Shown one piece after another: positions 47,269-59,486 of a stretch of 64,000 nt of DNA. This DNA comes from Zychaea mexicana (taxonomy: Eukaryota; Mucoromycota; Mucoromycetes; Mucorales; Lichtheimiaceae). The position numbers and the translations under genes were made by a program. Below the pieces are notes generated by a model. That model searched no databases and was not told the DNA's origin. It saw only the letters and a program-made list of their open reading frames with translations. Position 1 is the first letter of the stretch. Each line of letters begins with the position of its first letter. The stretch is taken from assembly GCF_025766255.1 (NCBI RefSeq), contig NW_026516671.1, positions 372,001-436,000 of the forward strand. Direction: 5' to 3'.

Positions 47269-47403
47269 TCACTTTTTCTCTCGACATGCTTGTTGGAATT
47301 CTTGCCATTCTTTCATACACTTGGAACGGTCATTATTATTTTTCAGTAAACATTCCTGCAAAGGTTTGTAGTCGCAGCTGACATTGGGTGTTGTACCGGG
47401 CAT
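47269..47403 (-). CDS. Small twin-cysteine (CHCH-like) protein, 44 residues
   Basis: The minus-strand ATG at 47403-47401 opens a 44-residue frame with four cysteines in the order C-x7-C-x10-C-x10-C (C10, C18, C29, C40). Predicted helices lie between each outer pair (DYKPLQE, MKEWQEFQQA). Helix-turn-helix twin-cysteine proteins of this size are usually imported by Mia40 into the mitochondrial intermembrane space and often assist cytochrome oxidase assembly. Canonical members have Cx9C pairs, so the Cx7C/Cx10C spacing is unusual and the subfamily is not recognised. An upstream in-frame extension is Leu/Ser-rich leader sequence and unlikely to be translated. The stop codon overlaps a good splice-donor string (GTGAGTAC), so a further exon is possible. 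Confidence 0.6.
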   Translation of the reverse strand: MPGTTPNVSCDYKPLQECLLKNNNDRSKCMKEWQEFQQACREKK

Positions 47404-47992
47404 ATTTTTTTTGACAGAGAGAGCGAGCGAGAGAGAGAGAGAGACAAGCAGACGTTTCAGCCTTAACAAAGCTATTAAGCTGAGCAACAAAAATTGTTGT
47501 TGTTGTGGCAATGTGTCACCTCGGGTCTAGAAAACATTTCTCTCGTTTCTCTCCTGTACAAGAGAAAAATAGCTGCACAGCAATGCACCTCTTGTACATA
47601 ACAGATACATGCACATCGCATTCATACATGGTGTGTCGTGTAAGACATTGAGACAACTAAGCTGCATTGCATCGCTTTTTAATAACACTGTGGAATATGT
47701 ATAAAGTGCGACTGTGCGTTTCTCTCAAGTGGTGATATACATCCACACCTCCGCCTTTCCATCACGATATCTCCCCCACCCGGGCACCAGCTAATATCCA
47801 CATGCACAGACACTATGTGCATTTTCATTCAAAAGAACAAGAGAAAGACGGTAGATAATTTTTTGGTTTGTTTGTGGATTTTCAAAGGATGAAAAAAAAG
47901 AAGCGATTCGCGTTTTTTCTTTATTGGAAAAGGAGGTATGGGGAGGTGTACCGGGCAACAAGGAAGTTCCAGCGGCGATTGAATTAACGGAA
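47404..47992. other. Intergenic region, no supported gene
   Basis: 5' flank of the small twin-cysteine gene and 3' flank of actin. A GA repeat occurs at 47418-47444, and pyrimidine-rich stretches occur. No gene is seen. Confidence 0.4.
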
Positions 47993-49900
<1,908 letters not shown>

Positions 49901-50646
49901 GATTATTTAATGTAAATGTGAGTGATGAAGAGAGAAAAGAAAGAGATGTCAGGTAAGAACCAGAGAGAAAATAAGAAGAAAGGAGGAAAAGCTGGGTTGG
50001 ACGCGAAGGGCTGGAATTTAAAGGAGCCATGACGATACGGTTACAGTGACGCAGGCAACTCAGAGAGCTTATCATTGGGTCCTTTTTTTCAGTTTTGGGA
50101 TTATAAAAAAAAAAAACTCAGCCCTGTATTTTTTTTTTCTTTTTGAACACCACCCACCACGCGCGCGCCATCTCTCTAGAAAGAAAGAGAGTGTGTGTGA
50201 TGTGAACCGAGACTGGTGCCTTGCTCTCTTTCATTATTATTTTTTTCTTGGCAAGCCCAGTATAGCGAGAGAACAGGTTGTTTTAAAAAGGGAAAAAACA
50301 ACAACAACAGCGCTATAACAAACAGACACGTGAAGTACCTCGAGATTGTTCTGTTTCTCGCAGCAGCAATAGGGACTAGGGGTTGCCGCGAAGTGTGTGA
50401 TGTATTGTATGTGTGTATGTACATGGCATAGCATATACACTCTGCTGCAATAGCGTACACAAGCAAGCAACGCATTGCGATAATAATAATGAATAATTAT
50501 AGAATGCGACGCGTTTGAACGCTCTTCCCCCAACCCCCTCCAACGGTCTTTTTGAAAGAGATAGAGAGAAAGACACCCTTATTCCTGTCTCTCTGTAAAA
50601 AAGGGGAAGAGACAACTTGGATAGACGTGTGCTAAAGGGATCAGGT

Positions 50647-50679
<33 letters not shown>

Positions 50680-50861
50680 TATAGTATCCCTCGTGTATGA
50701 CAATCCCAAAAGGCAAACTAGATCTTTTCAGTTGGTAGCACACAGCGCAACCAACCTCACATAATATAATGCATCCCTCGTGGATAGAAAAGAAATCCAC
50801 TGTCCGCCGCAGAAATGTGTTAAAATATATGTATATATATTACACAGCTTGACTTAACTGA

Positions 50862-50892
<31 letters not shown>

Positions 50893-51385
50893 GTATGATA
50901 GTAAGAGTAGAGGTAGTACTAAGTGATTATTAGGTGAAGGGAGTCAAGAGAGAGAGACAGACAGAATAGTTTTGACTTCTTGAACACACACACACACACA
51001 CAATGATTGACCCCTACACATCGTCTCCTTCCCTTGCTGGGGTCCTTTCAATCCGTCGGATCTCTTTTCAATAACATGCAGAGTGGGGTGTGTATAATAG
51101 AGACTCTCAGGGTTTCTTTTTTTTTTCTTTACTCTTGTTGTAAAACCCGACACTTTCCCCAGAATCTATACAAAAGAACCAAAACAGCTAAAGAAACCCC
51201 CTTCTTCTCCTCCCAAGATACTACACACACATATACCCCAAAGTACAAAAAGGCTCCATTCTTCTTTCTCCTCTTCTTTGCTGAAAAAGGATTCCTTCTC
51301 CCCACCCACCACTCTCTCTTAGTGTGTGTGTGTGTGTGTGTGTCCAAAAGGTTTGTTTTTTTTAAGAAAGAAGAAAGGACTCCTT
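49901..51385. other. Actin promoter and convergence region, microsatellite-rich
   Basis: No gene is seen in this 1.5-kb stretch. It contains the actin promoter side and several microsatellites: a TAG run at about 50647-50680, another at about 50864-50892, a CA run at 50984-51001 and a GT run at 51321-51343. Low-complexity frames on both strands are artefacts of these repeats. Confidence 0.5.
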
Positions 51386-52980
51386 TTAGACATAGGAAGG
51401 TGGTATCTTGAGTTGATCAGCCGGTAGCGGTTCGAAATGATGGACATCAATTCCGCGGTTATACAGCTCTTGTTCATAAAAGGGAGGCACCAGACGATGT
51501 ATCAGGTCCGGTCGGATCGATAATTCTAAATTGAATGATAGTAATTAGCAAGCATTCAAAACACCAGGATGGTGGGGTGGGCCAAGGAAACGAATGCCAA
51601 GAAGAACAAGTAAAGGGTTCATGATAACGGTACCATGTTTGGAGAAATCAAAAAGAGGTGGCAGGGGTTCCCCGTTCGGTAAACGCGCCGTGGGGTCACG
51701 AAGAGGATCGAAAAATGGGTGACACAAGGCTTCAATGGCACTGACACGGTGCTGCGGATGATACTGTAGCATTTGTGTGATCAGATCGACAGCTGCCTCG
51801 GGTGCACCGACAAAGATCTGCACAGGGGGGACAAAGGTTAATACACTCTTTTTCTTAGGTATTTATATGGGAAGAGAAAGACTAATCTCCCACCTTTGAC
51901 AAGGGATGGGGTTTGATCTGCGGAAATCGATGCTCAACATAACTGGCGTTCATGGCAGCAATCTCTTGTTTACTTGGCGTGCCTAGAATCTTGATGATTT
52001 CCACCAGTTGATCAATGCCACTGTCGCCTGGGAAAAACGGCTGTCCAAGTAACAGTTCGGCCATGACGCACCCTGTCGACCAAATGTCAATGTTCAGTGT
52101 GTAGTTCGTTGCACCAAAGATCAGTTCTGGCGCACGATAGTACCGTGAGCAGATATACGACACGTTGGGTTCACCTGCGACCAATATCTTGGCACTGTCA
52201 ATAATCAACAAACGTCATTGTCATTTGTCAGCAAATAAAAGGCACCCCTTTCCTGGGTGTTGTTTTCATTATTAGACCAGAATGGTTGTCCTTTTTTTTA
52301 CCTGCCAAAATCGCACATTTTGCACACCCCTGTTGTCGGATCAAGTAGTATGTTTTGTGGTTTAATGTCTCGATGACATATGCCAAGTGAATGGATATAA
52401 GCGAGTGACCGAATCACCTGATACATGTACACACGAACCAGCATCGTCGGCATCGTTTGCTTCTGCTTGGCATAGTGTCGTATGGCGCGGTACAGTGTGT
52501 CGGGTACATATTCCATCACCAGATTGAGATATACTTCATCTTGCTGCTGATTGAGTGAGCCTCTCTTGTTCTTTGTGCAGAAGAAACACATGCAAATTCA
52601 AAACTGACCTTGTTCTCAACTTGGTTGTAAAAGTAGGATTTTAATCGACACACGTTGGGATGATCCACTATCCGCATGATTTGTAATTCACGATTCTAAT
52701 CATTAAACCGTGAGACACACTTATTATCTTCAGTCTCACTAAACTTAACAACAACAACAACAACATACCTTGAACCGTCTATCCTGAAGCACTTTTTTAA
52801 TTGCAGCATCCTCGTTGGTTTCCAACAGGCGCGTTTGATACACAACGCCGAAGGATCCATTTCCAGTAACTTTTTTGTTGACATACGATAGTTTGATCTG
52901 TTTGCCTGATTTGGCGTCTTTGGCGACAACTCGGACTGTTCTTGCTGCTGCTGCTGCTGCTGCTGATGTATCGGTTGGAG
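51386..52980 (-). CDS. GSK3: Glycogen synthase kinase 3 (GSK3), first exon not resolved
   Basis: Six minus-strand exons are clear: 52980-52769, 52695-52609, 52546-52302, 52194-51894, 51817-51634, 51525-51386. Kinase motifs in order are [10 protein letters not shown] (Gly loop), AAIKKVLQD (Lys), [11 protein letters not shown] (catalytic loop), DFGSAK (Mg loop) and [18 protein letters not shown]. The last holds the activation-loop Tyr typical of GSK3. [17 protein letters not shown] and the C-terminal [15 protein letters not shown] follow. Fungal GSK3 acts in stress, meiosis and glucose signalling. The exon at 52980 starts mid-codon, so an upstream start exon is missing. Candidates are ATGTCAG near 53290 (needs a GC donor) or an ATG near 53213 with a GTGTCG donor; both fit the phase. 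The N-terminal Ala run is encoded by a GCA repeat. Confidence 0.93.
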
Positions 52981-53609
52981 CTATATAAGATATACGTATA
53001 TATATGTTTTTTTGTGTGTGTGTGTGTGTATGTATAGATATGAAAATGCCATTGTTAGCTTTAAATCAAAGATTCTCCTTTTCTCTCAACTCCATCCGTA
53101 TTTTAAAACGACATTAATGGAGTATAAATTTTCACGGTCCCGCAATCCGTCCCACCATCTATCTGCATTTATTCTCTTTAACAACACACACGACACCTTG
53201 TTCAATAAAAGGCATCAACAGGAAAATTAAAGAGAGAGGAAAAGAAAAAAAAGTGAGTTATTGTTTTTTTTTTCTGTTTTATACATGCCTGACATGGGAC
53301 AATGGTTATTTTAAAAGGAATTGAGTGCAGATCGCGTCTTTTTGTTTCGTTTATGTGTGGTGTATATAGAGAAAGAGATAATAATTCTTAATGGTGGGGG
53401 GGTCTCTCTCTTAGTTGGAAAGGTGTACTATCCCCGATCCACACCACACACAACCCGCCCCCACCACTTTACCCAAATTAGATTAGGAAAGTGACGTATC
53501 AAAGGGAAAGTTCCAAACGGTTAAGTTATGAAATATTAATTATCCGTGTCCATGCATTTTAATTGGTGCTTTTTTTTTTGTTGCTAGCTCTTTTCTCTCT
53601 CTTTTTATT
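52981..53609. other. GSK3 5' region and intergenic spacer
   Basis: This should hold the GSK3 leader and initiating exon. It has a GT run at 53013-53029 and AT-rich sequence. The 3' end of the next minus-strand gene abuts at 53610. No other gene is seen. Confidence 0.4.
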
Positions 53610-56259
53610 TTAACTTCCAAGACGTCTTTTCAAAAATTCCAACACTGCGCCTGTCCCTTGATCAAGCACTGCTGGCCGTGGAATACGGAACCTAGAATAA
53701 ATAGAGAGAGAGAGAGAGAGAGAGAGGGAGAGGAAGAAACAACATGATAGGTCAATAAAAACATAATCATTACTCTCTCTCTCTCTCTCTACAATTGTTT
53801 ACCTGTTGCCATACAACATGAGTTCTCGGATAGTTCCGATCCGTCCGATTTCCGGTGGCAAATACGCAATATCATTATTACCCAAATCAATGATTTCCAG
53901 CCCGTCCAACGTTTGGGGCATGATCTTGTCGATCCTGTTGGTGTTGGCCTTCAATGTGCGTAAGGAGGGAAGATAATCGCGCAGATTTTCGGGTAGGCTT
54001 GTCAGTGCATTGATACTGATGTCGAGTTCTACCAATTGCGGAAACACCATCTGTTGCTGCTCCGTGGTATTAGCAACAGAAAGCTGGGAAATTCGACTGT
54101 TTGTGATGGATAGCGTTTTTAATGAATGGAACACGTTGTTGTCGGTGGTGGTGGTCAGCGTTAATTCCTTCAGACGGTTGTGGTCTAGCTTGAGCGTGAC
54201 GAGGGTCGTTGTTAGTTGACAACTGGAGAGTGGCTGTATCGGTATGGTCTCGAGCATGTTGTGCTGTAGTTGCAGTGTTGCTGGGTTATGACCCGATAGC
54301 ATGGATGGCTCCAAGTCAGAAAGCTGTTTTCGAGACAAATCCAATGTGCCACTTGGGCGTGGTGATTGTGGCGTAGAGGATGCTGCTGCTGCTGCTGCCG
54401 ATGGCGACGCGGGGGAAGAGGAGACTCCTGTTGACAAGATCTCCTTGTCGCTATTATCACCAGGATTTGCTGCAGGTACTCCTTCTTTTTCCTGGTCCTC
54501 GGCAAGCACCAGTTTCGATCGAAGCGATTCGATTAGTTCCGCCATGCTTACATTTCTCGGTGCTGAGCGGAGCGGGTTGCCTTCCCAGCTGAGCACAGCC
54601 AAGTGTTCCAATTTTCCCAAATCGGGCCGCAGCATACGCAAATGGTTGGCACTGACGTCAAGACGTCGCAGGCCCTGGAGCGTTAACACAACATCCGGTA
54701 TTTCGGAAAACAGGTTGGATGACAGGTCCAGTGTTTGTACGCTAGGCGCTTTTGCCATTACTTGCTCTAGTCCATTAGCGTCCTGCGACAGCTGGTTATA
54801 TGCCAGCAAGAGCTCTTTGAGTTTAGGGAGCGAGATCTCTACTTTTTCTCCTTCAACGATCTGCGTCAGGCTGTTTTGTCGTACATCCAGACGCGACAAT
54901 AAAGGTAATGCCACTACGATGGATGATCTAGCACTATCACCTGTAAATAATGATAATTTAGATTTTGTGTTCAACGACCTTTTCTTTAAAAAGCTTTGTC
55001 GAATTTTACCTCGGAAAAGCACACGCAATTGGTTTTTGAACAAGTGCATTTCCTCCAACTTGGTCCACTTTTGCAAATGATGTAGCGCTGGCAATTCAAC
55101 TAGTTGATTTTCGTTCAAATACAGCTTGCGTAACTTGACCAGCTGTCCAATACCGTCGGCGACGTTTTCGATCTTGTTGTCGTTCAGATGCAAGATCTCC
55201 AACTGTGACAATCGCTCAATGGATTGCGGCACAGCAGTGAGTAAATTGTGGGATAGATCCAAATCGCGTAACCGTGCGCCCAGATCATAAATCTGTTCTG
55301 GGAATATCTCGATTTGGTTATGTGACAAGTGTAGCACTGTCAATTGGTGCAGTTGACGTAACGATTCTGGTAGCTTTTCCAATTTGTTGTTCCGAAACTG
55401 TTTCATGCATGATAATTACTTTTCATATCAGTTCCTCCCACTCGGCCTACCTTTTTTTTTATATATTCCCCGGGGTATTTTTATCTGCCATCCCCCATCC
55501 ACTTACATCTACCAAAGTCAAAGCACCAAACTCTTGTCCGATCCGTTCGTCGATTTCGGTGATAGCATTATCTGCAGCGATCAACTTGTTTAATTCGGTC
55601 GAGTCATACCATGCATCATCTGTGGAACTAAAATCCACCACGATCTTGTTTGGATCCACATGATACCTAATATTCATCATCATCATCATCATCTCTTATT
55701 AGTCATCCTTTTACTGACTATAGGCAAAAGCTCTTGTCGCGCCACCCCCAACCCACGCTTATTGTGCATAAAAAACAACTTACATTGACCAAACCTCATC
55801 AGGTACGCGATCGAGATTACGATTAGAAAGATTCAACTTGCCCGAGGATTTCGCTTGATGGATCACCGTTTGCAATTTCAAACTAGCTTTGTCGTTTTGC
55901 ATACCAAACGGATCGCTGTCGTCATAAGAATACCGTTCTGCACCTGTCATGACTCGGATCTTGGGTCGTTCCTGGTGTTTGTCCATGGAGGAAGAGGAAT
56001 CACTTGTCTTTTTTCGTTGGGCAGCCACGGCTCGATGAGCTGCCATGAATGCCCGGATTCCTTCAGACGCTTGAGCTTTGCTGTTTCTCTTGTTGACAGT
56101 AGGTTGTTGCTGTTGTTGTGGTACAGGAGAAGTGCCAGCTACATTGACAGGTCGAGACTTTGGTTGTTGTTGTTGTTGTTGTTGACCTGTTCCTCCTCCT
56201 TGTTGTCTTAGCATAGAAGCTTTGGTGGGTCGAGGTTGGAGCGACGATCGCTTTTGCAT
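53610..56259 (-). CDS. LRRC40-like leucine-rich-repeat protein
   Basis: Five minus-strand exons close to 747 residues: 56259-55784, 55666-55507, 55397-55010, 54940-53803, 53691-53610. The first ~130 residues are basic with several poly-Q runs. KLNLSNRNLDRVPDEVW begins the repeats. More than a dozen LRRs of 22-24 residues follow (LTVLHLSHNQIEIFPEQIYDL, RLRDLDLSHNLLTAVPQSIE and so on). The repeats are interrupted near residues 440-500 by a Ser/Pro/Ala-rich insert that includes a poly-Ala run. The C-terminus (RIPRPAVLDQGTGAVLEFLKRRL) matches the terminal cap of animal LRRC40. Molecular function in fungi is unknown; LRR solenoids usually bind proteins. Introns fall in both linker and repeat regions. 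Confidence 0.85.
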
Positions 56260-57041
56260 ATTCTGTCACTTTGAGATTAGCAAAGAAAAGAGAGAGAAAG
56301 AAAGGAAGAAAAAGGAATAAAAAAGGTTGGGGGGTGGGTATAAAGGTGAGGGCCGTGAACAGGGAGTCGGGTATGTGTGGTTTATTATAGTTTGAGTGGA
56401 AAAAGAGGAGTGAAGGCAAGAACGCGAGAGAGAGAGAGAGAGAGAGAGAGAGGCATCGGGACATCAAAACACAGTTGTTTTATGTGTAACATCAGCACCT
56501 AGACATAAAGTTCATTTTAGTCCTTTCACAGTTGCCATTGCAGATTATCCCGTGGAAAGACAAAGGCCCTGTCTATCTGGATGAGTTTAGGAGCAGAAAT
56601 CCAGTACATGATCGATGGGCACCGTTTTCCAGGCCTTCCGGCACATTCACAAAGAAGGACCGGTGGAAATAGAGCACTGAGAAGAAGAAACGGAGCCATG
56701 CCCAGGATAATGTGAAGCGGTTCCAAAGCGTTCATGCAGTATTTTTTTTTGTTTATATATTACACGGCTCATATTTTCATGTGTGTGAAGGGAACTAAAA
56801 TGCCAGAGTGACTGGTGCTGCTCATATATATACACACCACTCCACCCCACCCCACATCATCGCTTTTATATTCTTGCTTACGTTTTTTCTTCTTTCCCTT
56901 TATTTTTGTTTACTTACCTTTTCCTTTTTTTCCTTTTTATTTCTTCCATCCCGTCCGTCAATGCTCACATCATCTGCTCATTATTAAGACAGACGCCAAA
57001 CACGATTTTTCTCTTGTTTTTTACTTTATATCCTTCCCTAA
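56260..57041. other. Divergent promoter region
   Basis: This region lies between the minus-strand LRR gene and the plus-strand zinc-finger gene. A GA run (about 56426-56452) and CT-rich leader tracts (56885-56950) are visible. Short minus-strand frames have no domain. Confidence 0.4.
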
Positions 57042-58565
57042 ATGGAGCAGCACCATCTCGCTTCTGCTAGTGCAACAACTTTGCCACTGACCAGTAACTA
57101 CAGCAACAACAACAACAACAACAACAACGCCGTTCGTACCTCAGGGCCAACCGAACACGACTACTATCCTTCCCCTGACCACTATCGCAAACGAAGCTAC
57201 AACCCATTGACGATCGACAACCCATATCTGAACGTATTGTCGCTGATCGATGTCACATATCCGCCACTTATCTGCTCGACATGTGATAGGGTTGCTACCA
57301 GTGCCAACGAGAACCGAAACCATCACATCATAGCACATCATCAACGCACCCATCGAGGATCATTGTTGGGAAGAGCAGCAGCAGCAGGAGGAGGAGGAGG
57401 ACGTTGTGGTCGCCGTTATCCATGCCTGCATCCACACTGTGATCGAAGTTTTGATTCGCGTACCGCCCTGAGATTTCATTTAAGTCGCTCGCATTTGGTC
57501 AGACAAGCATCACTTAAACATCTTCGGCCAGAACCGCCATTTATGCGCTATCCGTTGCAGCCCCCGCTCGGCTCGTTTACGTCTTCTTTCAAACCTTCCA
57601 TCCTGTTTCATAACAACCTCCATCATCATCATCATCATCAACATCAACATCACAACCATCGTCAATCAAATTCGTATCTTGATCAACAGCAACAACACAC
57701 TTGTACAGCTCCGGCTGTTAATGATAATGTCGCTGTTTATTCATCTTCCTGTTTATCCTCGACCGCATCTTCTTCTTATTCTACCGTAATATCCTCTAAC
57801 GTGTCGTGCTTTAAAGATGCAACCCAAGAACAACAGCAAAACAAAAAATCAACATCGTCTTCGTCATCAACTACAGGCGGATCATCTCTGTCCTTTAAAA
57901 TCCATACCGCCAAATCATTCGCTACATCTTCTTCTTCTACAGTATCATCCACTGCAGCAGCTGCAGCAGCAACAGTAGGTACACCTACACCTACGAGCAC
58001 ATCAAGTACTTCTACTACAACAACGACGCCACGTCAAACTCTTTCCCGGACTTCCGAAGCATTAATAAATTCCGTCTACCATCCGCTCTACTGTCCTTGC
58101 TGTCACGAACATTTCCCAAAGAAAACAAACGTCATAAAGCACGTGGCTGAAGTGCATCACGACCAGGAACCATACAGTTGTGTCTACTCTGATTGCACCG
58201 CACATCGTAAACACTATGCCACACGCGATGGATTGGTGTATCACACTTTGCGTGTTCATGATAACAACAACAGCAACAGCAACAGCACTGATCAAGACAG
58301 TAAGAAGGATAGCCACGAGATGGATGGCGCGAATGGTCGGGTCAAGCCACAGCAGCAAGAGAATGAAGGAACAGGAGGAGGAGGGTCAAGACAAGGACAC
58401 CATCATCACCACCATCTCCCCCACCTCCACCATTACCACCATCGTCACCATCACCAGCCAGCAGCAACAGCAGCAGCAGCAGCAGCAGCAACAGCGATCA
58501 TGCCAAGCAACAGCAATATATCCACTTCTCCACTGCCTGATGTTCGGTGGACAATTCCTCGGTAG
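57042..58565 (+). CDS. C2H2 zinc-finger protein with low-complexity linkers
   Basis: A single open frame of 507 residues has no evident intron, unusual in this intron-rich window. An N-terminal poly-Asn run is followed by a Cys pair (LICSTCDRVATS). A zinc finger then reads YPCLHPHCDRSFDSRTALRFHLSRSH (about residues 125-150, written in parts). After ~180 Ser/Thr/His/Gln-rich residues come a second finger (YCPCCHEHFPKKTNVIKHVAEVH) and a third (YSCVYSDCTAHRKHYATRDG then LVYHTLRVH). Poly-His and poly-Ala runs end the protein. Fingers have the C-x4-C or C-x2-C spacing with H-x4-H, the usual DNA-binding form, so a transcription factor is likely. Target and process are unknown. Confidence 0.8.
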   Translation: MEQHHLASASATTLPLTSNYSNNNNNNNNAVRTSGPTEHDYYPSPDHYRKRSYNPLTIDNPYLNVLSLIDVTYPPLICSTCDRVATSANENRNHHIIAHHQRTHRGSLLGRAAAAGGGGGRCGRRYPCLHPHCDRSFDSRTALRFHLSRSHLVRQASLKHLRPEPPFMRYPLQPPLGSFTSSFKPSILFHNNLHHHHHHQHQHHNHRQSNSYLDQQQQHTCTAPAVNDNVAVYSSSCLSSTASSSYSTVISSNVSCFKDATQEQQQNKKSTSSSSSTTGGSSLSFKIHTAKSFATSSSSTVSSTAAAAAATVGTPTPTSTSSTSTTTTTPRQTLSRTSEALINSVYHPLYCPCCHEHFPKKTNVIKHVAEVHHDQEPYSCVYSDCTAHRKHYATRDGLVYHTLRVHDNNNSNSNSTDQDSKKDSHEMDGANGRVKPQQQENEGTGGGGSRQGHHHHHHLPHLHHYHHRHHHQPAATAAAAAAATAIMPSNSNISTSPLPDVRWTIPR

Positions 58566-58914
58566 TTAGCGACTAATTTATGCACTCACACACGCTGCCA
58601 CTGAATCTCTATACACACACTAAAAATATACGCACTCTATACAAAACAATCCAATTTTGGTTCAACCCCCCCCCCACCCATTTGTCGTCTCTCTTTCATC
58701 AACAACCCATTCTTTTCCGCGAGAATAAAAAAAAAAGGTTTGAAGGAAGCAATTTCTGATACATGTTTACAGTGGTCTGTGATTTACATGGAAATCAACA
58801 CCAAAAATTGACCAGAATAAAAAGTAGTAAAAGATATATATAGTTATTTAGTACAAGGGAATTGAGGTTATTATAAGTAAATAGAGAGAAGATGATGTAC
58901 AAATATCATTGAAG
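58566..58914. other. Convergent intergenic spacer
   Basis: An AT-rich spacer between convergent 3' ends, with a poly-C tract at about 58665-58675. No gene is seen. Confidence 0.4.
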
Positions 58915-59450
58915 TTATCGTCTCTTCTCAGTTGGCTTAGTGGTGGTATTGCTGCTACTCGGGGACTTGGCTACATTGGCCTTCCCTGTCGAGCTAGCAA
59001 TAATTTTCTATCGCACACAACGAGGTTAGTCTCAAGTCTCTCATCATTCGTTTGGCGTATATAATTTAGTTACCTTGATAATTTCCTCCATAATACCGAT
59101 CCACTCAGGTTCGTCCTTGTTCCAATCCTACAACTCATAGGTTATTGAGCTTGAAATAGTTTCACTTTAACCTTTTCTTACCTCCACACCACAGTCTTTC
59201 ACCTGCTTCCGAAAGATTTCCATCCATGTTGACTGCACATTTTTAAAGTGGCTATTGTTGGCAATGAATGTGGGATCAAAGGCGTGGAAATTCTTGAGCG
59301 ACGCGGTCCCTTTCTCTAAATCAAAGTATTTTTTCAATGCTGTGGAAACAGACTATTAGCGTTTACGAAGCTTTGTAAAAACGAGGGCGACTTATTAATG
59401 CGCTAACCTTCTTGAAAAGGATCCTTCTTCGTTGTTACGGGAGTTGTCAT
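58915..59450 (-). CDS. Hypothetical 115-residue protein in four short exons
   Basis: The exons 59450-59408, 59339-59182, 59127-59074 and 59007-58915 close exactly in frame to 115 residues. Each boundary has GT and AG. The protein starts MTTPVTTKKDPFQEALKKYF. It has a helical middle (LKNFHAFDPTFIANNSHFKN; WMEIFRKQVKDCGVEDWN), DEPEWIGIMEEIIK, and a Ser/Thr/Lys-rich disordered tail ending KPTEKRR. No domain is recognised. Single exons are too short to stand out as open frames, so an ORF scan would miss it. Its start lies about 40 bases from the truncated Helitron fragment, so its promoter would lie inside Helitron-derived sequence. It could be a real conserved small protein or a captured gene piece. 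Confidence 0.6.
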
Positions 59451-59486
59451 GGTAATTGTAGTGAGGAAACCTGCGCGTTTTCACTC

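Noticed and set aside
47404..47511. Leu/Ser-rich N-terminal extension of the twin-cysteine protein, looking like a signal or TM segment
   Set aside because: It is translated GA/CT-repeat leader sequence. The ATG at 47403 sits directly before the conserved-looking part.
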